Origin: a virus
DNA length: 22,689 nucleotides
Strand: one strand, 5' to 3'
Virus record (IMG/VR): IMGVR_UViG_3300043811_000242
Span: 1 to 22,689 of that record
Positions 18,607 through 22,689 of this stretch are shown one piece after another. Below the pieces are notes generated by a model. That model saw nothing but the letters and a program-made list of their open reading frames with translations, ran no database searches and was not told the DNA's origin. A program made the position numbers and the translations under genes. The first letter of the stretch is position 1. The number at the start of each line of letters is the position of its first letter.

Positions 18607-18626
18607 GACGGCGCCCGGGCGCCGTC
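18607..18626. repeat. 20-bp perfect palindrome, copy 5
   Basis: Exact copy, 3 bp after the TAA stop at 18601-18603. It is the first of four consecutive inverted repeats in this intergenic region. Confidence 0.9.
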
Positions 18627-18695
18627 GGGTGCGGTATAGGCCGGGATGCCAAGTCGGCCTCCTGGGTAGTTTGCTGTCTATCCAGGGGGTACAGG

Positions 18696-18731
18696 AAGCC
18701 CCGGGACTCACCCTCCCGGGGCTTTCGTCTT
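18696..18731 (+). terminator. Intrinsic (Rho-independent) terminator
   Basis: The 11-bp perfect stem AAGCCCCGGGA/TCCCGGGGCTT with 7-nt loop CTCACCC is followed by TTCGTCTT. It is the most canonical terminator in the window and separates the 18083-18603 genes from the 18762 virion gene. Confidence 0.75.
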
Positions 18732-18748
18732 CCATGGTCGGCGGGTGG

Positions 18749-18754
18749 TACGGC
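18749..18754 (+). promoter_or_regulatory. Leaderless-type -10, weak (TACGGC)
   Basis: TACGGC is followed by 7 nt and then ATG 18762. The last base is C rather than T, so it is a poorer match than the others. Confidence 0.3.
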
Positions 18755-18761
18755 TCGGGGC

Positions 18762-19175
18762 ATGGGCCAGCTCAATCTCTCCGGGACCGTGCAGGCAGGC
18801 CCTGCTCAGGTGTCGGACACCACGTTCCCCTCGGGCGAGACGACGATCCCGTTCGTCTCGAACCCCTCGCCGAAGGGCTACAACAACGACACCGGCAAGA
18901 ACGTGACGACGCAGTTCGCGTCGCCGTCCTCGTTCGCGACGCTCGCCGCGGTCGGCCCGGGCGGCCCGGTGATCCAGGCGAACTTCCTCTACCTGCGGAC
19001 CTCGACGCAGATCGCGTTCCGACTCACGCAGCTCCAGCCGGCGAGCTCCCCGACGACGGCGGTGGTGACGGTCGCCGGGGTCCTGATCGTCGAGCCGGCC
19101 CCTGGGTTCGAGATCACTCTCGTCGAGGCCCAGGGGGCCGGGACGATCGAGTGGTACGCCTGCGGCAACCAGTGA
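18762..19175 (+). CDS. Probable virion structural protein
   Basis: The protein has 137 residues from ATG 18762. It is rich in Ser/Thr/Gly/Ala with a beta-strand pattern: LNLSGTVQAGPAQVSDTTFPSGETTIPFVSN, then SSFATLAAVGPGGPVIQANFLYLRTSTQIAFRLTQL and AVVTVAGVLIVEPAPGFEITLVEAQGAGTIEWYACG. The repeated short strands and lack of charge resemble head fibre or decoration proteins. Position between head morphogenesis and capsid genes supports this. No exact family is recognised. Confidence 0.6.
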   Translation: MGQLNLSGTVQAGPAQVSDTTFPSGETTIPFVSNPSPKGYNNDTGKNVTTQFASPSSFATLAAVGPGGPVIQANFLYLRTSTQIAFRLTQLQPASSPTTAVVTVAGVLIVEPAPGFEITLVEAQGAGTIEWYACGNQ

Positions 19176-19261
19176 CCCTGGCGCGCGCTCTCGCGCCGCT
19201 GCTACTCGTCATCGCACGAGGCTCGGGGCTCGGGTCCCACAAGCCCTAAGGAGATTCCGCG

Positions 19262-19954
19262 ATGATCACGACCCTGGCGAGCTCGCTCAAGAACGCGCTG
19301 AACCGCGCGAACCTCCAGTCCCTCACCGCGCTCTTCGAGCTGATCGGTCTGGGCAACGTGTTCCGCGCCCTCTCGGTCGCGAAGCGCGGCGTCGCCCCGG
19401 GGGCGGTGGCCTCGAACCCCTACGTCGTGGCGAGCGGCGCGCAGCCGTACACGCTCCCCGACGACGCGAAGGCGAAGGCGATCGACTACGTCTACGCTCG
19501 CAAGGGCACTGGGACGGCTGGCCTGCTCACCGTCGACACGACGGCTGCGACGGCTCCGGCGGCGGGCCACTGCAAGATCGCCCCGACCGGCGACATCCTC
19601 TTCGCCTCGGCGGACGCCTGGACGTCGCTCGACATCGTGTACGTGCCCGAGAAGCAGGACACCTACGAGATCAGCGGGCTCAGCGTCGCGTCGAACGCGG
19701 CGACCATCCCGGCGAGCGCCGGGCTCGCGGTGATGGCGATGGAGATCCAGTCGCTCGCCGGCACGAAGACCGGAGCGCTCGAGGTCCTCCTCGCTGGCGG
19801 CTCGCCGTCGACCGGCCAGGCGTGCCTCTCGGCGGACAAGACCCAGGTGCTCTTCGCGTCGGCGGACGCGGTCACGAGCTGCCGGGTCAAGCTCGGCGTC
19901 GCGAGCGCGATCGACCTCGACGCGGTGCTCGAGGCCGCGACCCCGCAGATCTGA
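19262..19954 (+). CDS. Probable virion structural protein
   Basis: The 230-residue protein starts at ATG 19262 with a strong AAGGAG Shine-Dalgarno, indicating high expression. It begins with a helical MITTLASSLKNALNRANLQSLTALFELIGLGNVFRALSVAKR. A beta domain follows with LPDDAKAKAIDYVYARKGTGTAGLLTVDTTA, APTGDILFASADAWTSLDIVYVPEKQDTYEI and KTQVLFASADAVTSCRVKLGVASAIDLDAVLEA. The repeated FASADAxTS units look like an internal duplication. I recall a similar protein being common in phage head regions next to the capsid gene, but I cannot name a family. Probably head-associated. Confidence 0.6.
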   Translation: MITTLASSLKNALNRANLQSLTALFELIGLGNVFRALSVAKRGVAPGAVASNPYVVASGAQPYTLPDDAKAKAIDYVYARKGTGTAGLLTVDTTAATAPAAGHCKIAPTGDILFASADAWTSLDIVYVPEKQDTYEISGLSVASNAATIPASAGLAVMAMEIQSLAGTKTGALEVLLAGGSPSTGQACLSADKTQVLFASADAVTSCRVKLGVASAIDLDAVLEAATPQI

Positions 19955-19994
19955 AGGCTTGCCCGCTGGAGCAGATCCGGCAACGTGGCAGAAC

Positions 19995-20030
19995 GAAGCG
20001 CCGACCTCCCTCCGCGGGGGCCGGCGCTTC
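19995..20030 (+). terminator. Hairpin terminator after 19262 gene
   Basis: GAAGCGCCG (19995-20003) pairs with CGGCGCTTC (20022-20030). An A-C mismatch and CCTCC/GGGGG inner pairs (one U-G) close a 6-nt loop. ACCTTTGG follows, so the T-run is poor. The outer stem is the same sequence as the stem at 17746-17774. Confidence 0.5.
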
Positions 20031-20038
20031 ACCTTTGG

Positions 20039-20044
20039 TAGCGT
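20039..20044 (+). promoter_or_regulatory. -10-like hexamer for scaffold gene (TAGCGT)
   Basis: TAGCGT lies about 50 bp before ATG 20094. Start near 20051 would give a leader of about 43 nt containing GAAGGAG. No good -35 is visible because the terminator hairpin occupies that position. Confidence 0.4.
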
Positions 20045-20093
20045 CGCGATCCTCCGGGCGCCTTTCTGCGCCGACGGGACGAAGGAGCGCGAC

Positions 20094-20960
20094 ATGGCAG
20101 GCGAGAACGAAGAGAAGACGAACGCGGGCAGCGAGACTCCCGCGGCGACGGCGAAGGAGACTCCCCCGACGGCGGGGGCACCGGCGGCGACCGCGAAGCC
20201 AGCGGAGACTCTCGCGGCGACAGCGAAGCCCGCGGAGACGCCGGCCGCGAAGGAGGGAGCGTCGAAGGAGGTCATCGTCGGCGACGACGACGAGATCCCG
20301 GAGAACGCGGAGCTCCTGAAGCTCTCGGGCAAGACGCTGAAGAAGCGCCTCGAGCGGCACACCGCGAAGGAGCTGAAGGAGCGGTTCGGGACCTCCGACA
20401 TGGGCGAGATCGGGGCTCGCCTGAAGAAGCTCTCCGAGTTCGAGGCGAAGGAGGAGGAGAACCGACGCCAGCAGCTCTCGAACGAGGAGCGCCTGAAGGA
20501 GGACGCGGAGCGCGCGCGCGCGGAGGCGGCGGAGTGGCGCGAGAAGTACGAGGAGGCGGAGCGCAACCAGGTGATCGGGGCGGAGGAGAGCCGCGTCGCC
20601 GGGATCGCGAAGAAGCACGTCAAGGACAAGTTCGTCCGCTACGCGCTCCCGGACTTCGCGACGCACCTGCGGCAGAAGTACACACCGAAGGAGCTCGACT
20701 CGGTCGACGACGCGAAGATCGAGGAGTGGTTCGCGCAGTACGCGAAGGAGAACCCCGAGTTCGCGGTCGAGACCCAGAAGCCGGCGCCGAAGGTGGAGAA
20801 GAAGCCGGTGACGAACAGCGTCGCCGACGCTTCGCGCCCGACGGCGAAGACGCCCCCGGGGGAGGGAGCAGGAGGGCGGTCGATGCGCCCCGGGCAGCAG
20901 AACTCGATGTCCACACAGGAGGCGCGCGCGGAGGCGGCCAAGGCGGGCTTCCGCTGGTGA
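20094..20960 (+). CDS. Capsid scaffold-like protein
   Basis: The protein has 288 residues from ATG 20094, with GAAGGAG about 8 nt upstream. The N-terminal 60 residues are Ala/Thr/Pro/Lys-rich and contain ATAKPAET repeats. Then come LLKLSGKTLKKRLERHTAKELKERFG and a long charged coiled coil: LKKLSEFEAKEEENRRQQLSNEERLKEDAERARAEAAEWREKYEEAER. The C-terminus has a helix-rich DFATHLRQKYTPKELDSVDDAKIEEWFAQYAKENPEF and a basic/flexible end (AAKAGFRW). The coiled coil plus C-terminal basic end directly before the major capsid gene is the typical arrangement of scaffolding proteins. No protease domain is visible. The GC3 pattern is normal. Confidence 0.8.
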   Translation: MAGENEEKTNAGSETPAATAKETPPTAGAPAATAKPAETLAATAKPAETPAAKEGASKEVIVGDDDEIPENAELLKLSGKTLKKRLERHTAKELKERFGTSDMGEIGARLKKLSEFEAKEEENRRQQLSNEERLKEDAERARAEAAEWREKYEEAERNQVIGAEESRVAGIAKKHVKDKFVRYALPDFATHLRQKYTPKELDSVDDAKIEEWFAQYAKENPEFAVETQKPAPKVEKKPVTNSVADASRPTAKTPPGEGAGGRSMRPGQQNSMSTQEARAEAAKAGFRW

Positions 20961-20978
20961 CGGTGCCCGGGCGCCGTC
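20959..20978. repeat. Palindrome copy 6, one mismatch
   Basis: GACGGTGCCCGGGCGCCGTC differs from the consensus only at T20964. It begins inside the scaffold TGA codon. Its 3' half also pairs with GACGGCGCC at 20986-20994 as an alternative hairpin. Confidence 0.85.
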
Positions 20979-20983
20979 CGAAG

Positions 20984-21013
20984 TTGACGGCGCCGGGTGA
21001 GGTCCCCTAGCGT
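20984..21013 (+). promoter_or_regulatory. Major capsid promoter TTGACG-18-TAGCGT
   Basis: TTGACG (20984-20989) and TAGCGT (21008-21013) are separated by 18 bp. This is the best complete sigma70-like match in the window. Start near 21020 leaves a leader of about 220 nt before ATG 21239. Confidence 0.65.
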
Positions 21014-21082
21014 CGTCTCCGTCACAACCGAGCGAGCGATCCTCCGAGTGGGGCCGAGCGCGCGGTGCGACGGAGACGACGC
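21010..21082. repeat. 14-bp inverted repeat spanning capsid promoter -10
   Basis: The left arm (21010-21023) overlaps the last four bases of the -10 and the expected start. The right arm (21069-21082) lies downstream of the expected start. As DNA it could be an operator or structure at the promoter. As RNA it would form a long stem only if transcription enters from upstream. Confidence 0.7.
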
Positions 21083-21238
21083 GGAATCCGGCCCTTACGC
21101 GGGCACACCCGGCGGACCAATCAGGGTGGTGGGAACCGGACGCGCCAGACCGACGCACCTGCGAAGGCGGACCCCGAGGAGATGACGGCCAAGTCTACGG
21201 CCCGTCCGCGCTAGGCGCGCTCCTCCGAGGACGACCCC

Positions 21239-22648
21239 ATGGCAGGCATCGTCGCAGCGTTTCCGCCGATCATCGTCAACCTGCAGCAGCAGAACCTCCT
21301 CGAGCGCGCGTTCCACGACGGGCTCTACCCGAACCTGGCGTACCGCGCGGAGGCGATGCCGGAGATGTGGGACGCCCAGACCGGGCAGACCATCCTGATG
21401 TCGCGCCCCGGGCTCCTGAAGCCCTCGGTCCAGCCGCTCGTCCCCGGGACGGAGCCGACGGGCCAGACGGTGCCCTACGAGCAGTGGATCGCGACCCTGA
21501 ACCAGTACGCGGACTCGATCGACACGCACATGCCGTCGTCGACGGTCTCGAACGCGAACCTGTTCCTCCGGAACATCCACCAGCTCGGTCTCCAGGCTGG
21601 CCAGTCGCTGAACCAGATCGCGCGTAACGCGATGTTCCAGGCGTACCTCTCGGGCCAGACGGTGGCGACCGGGACGATCGGCTCGGGCGACACCTCGATC
21701 CACGTCGCCGCGCTGAGCGGGTTCACCGACGTCGTGATCCCGAACACGAACGTGGCGCCGCAGTCGGTCTCGCCCGCGTACCCGCTCCCGGTGACGGTGG
21801 GCCCGACGGGGACGACGACGAGCGTGACGGTGATCGGCGCGCTGCCCGACAACCCGAGTGACCCGAACGGCCCGGGGACCCTGATCCTCTCGGCCGCGAT
21901 CGGCACCGCGTACTCGACGGCGCGCGTCCCGGTGACCAGCGGCTACGCCCCGATCATTCTCCGCGCCGGCGGCGCGCAGTCGATCGACGGCATCTCGACG
22001 GCCAACCTGCTCACGCTGCAGATGGTCATCGCAGCGGTCGGCTACCTGCGGCGCGCCAACGTGCAGCCGCACGACGACGGCTTCTACCACGCGCACGTGA
22101 GCCCGCTCGGGAACGTCCAGTTCTTCGCGGACCCCGTCTTCCAGCGGCTGAACCAGTCGCTCCCGGAGCACGTCGTCTACAAGGAAGGCTTCATCGGCCA
22201 GATCGCGAACGTCCTGTTCTTCATGAACAACGAGTCGCCCGAGACGACGAACGTGGGCACGCTGCAGGCGACGGCTGGGTCGTCGAACGCGCTCTACGCG
22301 CCGGCGCTCAACTCGGAGATCGTGAACAACAGCGGCGTCCCGATCGGGATGGTCCTGCTCACGGGCAAGGGCGTCGTCTACGAGAAGTACCTCGACGAGT
22401 CGAACTTCTCGACCGAGGCCGGCACGACCGGGAAGATCGGCGAGTTCGACGTCACCAACGACGGGATCAAGATCCTGACGGAGCGCATCCGCCTCGTCTT
22501 GCGCGCGCCGATCGACAAGCTGCAGCAGATCGTCACGAGCTCCTGGAGCGCGACGACGTGCTTCCCGGTGCCGAGCGACGTGACGGCGCCGAGCGGGCCC
22601 CAGCGCTACAAGCGCGCGGTGGTCCTGCAGTACGCGCAATCGGTCTGA
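21239..22648 (+). CDS. Major capsid protein
   Basis: The 469-residue protein forms the icosahedral head shell. It starts at ATG 21239 with GAGGAC 6 nt upstream. The N-arm (AAFPPIIVNLQQQNLLERAFHDGLYPNLAYRAEAMPE) and E-loop-like strands TGQTILMSRPGLLKPSVQPLVPGTEPTGQTVPYEQWIATLNQYADSIDTHMPSSTV are followed by LRNIHQLGLQAGQSLNQIARNAMFQAYLSG (spine-helix-like). Residues about 140-240 hold an inserted beta domain (SIHVAALSGFTDVVIP, TTTSVTVIGALP). The rest contains FYHAHVSPLGNVQFFADPVFQRL and GKGVVYEKYL. This resembles HK97-fold capsids of the N4 gp56-like type. The order scaffold then capsid agrees. The last 41 bases of the window after its stop are non-coding and contain TTGACA. Confidence 0.85.
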   Translation: MAGIVAAFPPIIVNLQQQNLLERAFHDGLYPNLAYRAEAMPEMWDAQTGQTILMSRPGLLKPSVQPLVPGTEPTGQTVPYEQWIATLNQYADSIDTHMPSSTVSNANLFLRNIHQLGLQAGQSLNQIARNAMFQAYLSGQTVATGTIGSGDTSIHVAALSGFTDVVIPNTNVAPQSVSPAYPLPVTVGPTGTTTSVTVIGALPDNPSDPNGPGTLILSAAIGTAYSTARVPVTSGYAPIILRAGGAQSIDGISTANLLTLQMVIAAVGYLRRANVQPHDDGFYHAHVSPLGNVQFFADPVFQRLNQSLPEHVVYKEGFIGQIANVLFFMNNESPETTNVGTLQATAGSSNALYAPALNSEIVNNSGVPIGMVLLTGKGVVYEKYLDESNFSTEAGTTGKIGEFDVTNDGIKILTERIRLVLRAPIDKLQQIVTSSWSATTCFPVPSDVTAPSGPQRYKRAVVLQYAQSV

Positions 22649-22676
22649 CGCGGCGCCCGTCCCCGCGGCCCGCGTC

Positions 22677-22682
22677 TTGACA
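22677..22682 (+). promoter_or_regulatory. Perfect -35 consensus TTGACA at window end
   Basis: The exact TTGACA lies after the capsid gene. The matching -10 would fall near 22700, outside the window, so the promoter cannot be confirmed. Confidence 0.35.
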
Positions 22683-22689
22683 GGGCCCA

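Larger units (their letters stand above)
18604..18761 (+). ncRNA. Structured intergenic region, candidate small RNA of four hairpins
   Basis: After the palindrome, AGGCCG (18638-18643) pairs with CGGCCT (18655-18660). CCTGGGTA (18661-18668) pairs with TATCCAGG (18679-18686, one G-U) around a 10-nt loop. AAGCCCCGGGA (18696-18706) pairs with TCCCGGGGCTT (18714-18724) before TTCGTCTT. A TATAGG hexamer (18635-18640) lies 5 nt before an ATG that opens only a 7-codon frame (18646-18669). The hexamer could start a short transcript ending at the terminator, about 85 nt long. Hairpin 1 overlaps the hexamer, so its RNA form would need read-through transcription. No known RNA family is recognised. Confidence 0.4.
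20961..21238 (+). other. 278-bp regulatory leader before major capsid gene
   Basis: It contains the palindrome copy, a second half-site, the capsid promoter and a 14-bp perfect inverted repeat. The repeat is GCGTCGTCTCCGTC (21010-21023) with GACGGAGACGACGC (21069-21082), enclosing 45 nt. A 10-codon frame opens at ATG 21182 (MTAKSTARPR) but has weak support. GAGGAC just before ATG 21239 is the Shine-Dalgarno. No further credible gene is present on either strand. Confidence 0.5.

Noticed and set aside
18638-18731. tRNA gene in the structured 18604-18761 region
   Set aside because: The stems do not form a cloverleaf, and no T-loop GGTTCGA-type sequence or acceptor pairing is present.
21082-21238. 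Possible cobalamin-like riboswitch in the capsid leader (GGTGGGAACCGG)
   Set aside because: The conserved boxes of the known cobalamin aptamer are not present in order, and a capsid gene is not a plausible target.

Overview
This window is a segment of a tailed double-stranded DNA phage or prophage. It has very high G+C with strong G/C preference at third codon positions. It carries the packaging and head module: a large terminase subunit interrupted by an intein, a portal, a Mu F/SPP1 gp7-type head morphogenesis protein, a scaffold-like protein and a major capsid protein. No tail, replication, integrase or tRNA genes were recognised. Two encoded lipoproteins with cysteine-rich ectodomains and the extreme GC3 suggest a myxobacterial-type host (Myxococcota), but this is an inference.

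Layout. 1-438: 3' end of a gene containing a 9-bp tandem repeat. 438-1405: cysteine-rich lipoprotein and a CxxC protein. 1434-4136: terminase large subunit with a 332-residue LAGLIDADG intein inside the Walker A loop. 4123-4359: the only credible reverse-strand gene, a small winged-helix-like protein, divergent from 4396. 4396-8447: small conserved phage proteins, two beta-rich probable virion proteins and a nucleoside deoxyribosyltransferase-like protein. 8500-11427: very small genes, including two short families that share terminal peptides, and a ParB-like domain protein. 11444-14600: a lysis-like or envelope-directed group (papain-like peptidase, lipoprotein, TIM-barrel hydrolase-like protein, small membrane proteins). 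14619-17812: portal and head morphogenesis. 17813-18082: a largely non-coding stretch with RNA-like structure. 18083-19954: small proline/glycine-rich proteins and virion proteins, with a run of hairpins at 18607-18724. 20094-22648: scaffold and major capsid protein, separated by a 278-bp regulatory region.

Expression logic is the most distinctive property. About half the genes have a TANNNT-type hexamer 5-8 nt (once 10 nt) before the start codon and no clear Shine-Dalgarno sequence. This is the geometry expected of a -10 element that starts transcription at or next to the start codon, meaning leaderless mRNAs. In several cases the TAG stop codon of the upstream gene forms the first three bases of that hexamer. 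Most other junctions are ATGA/GTGA/TTGA or TGATG overlaps. The scaffold, capsid and a few other virion genes instead have leaders and Shine-Dalgarno sites.

A 20-bp perfect palindrome, GACGGCGCCCGGGCGCCGTC, recurs four times directly after stop codons and just upstream of these -10 hexamers. A fifth exact copy lies inside a coding sequence and a one-mismatch copy follows the scaffold gene. It probably acts as a terminator, an operator, or both. Product calls for terminase, intein, portal, head morphogenesis, capsid and papain-like peptidase are well supported. Most other small genes are assigned only from visible motifs.
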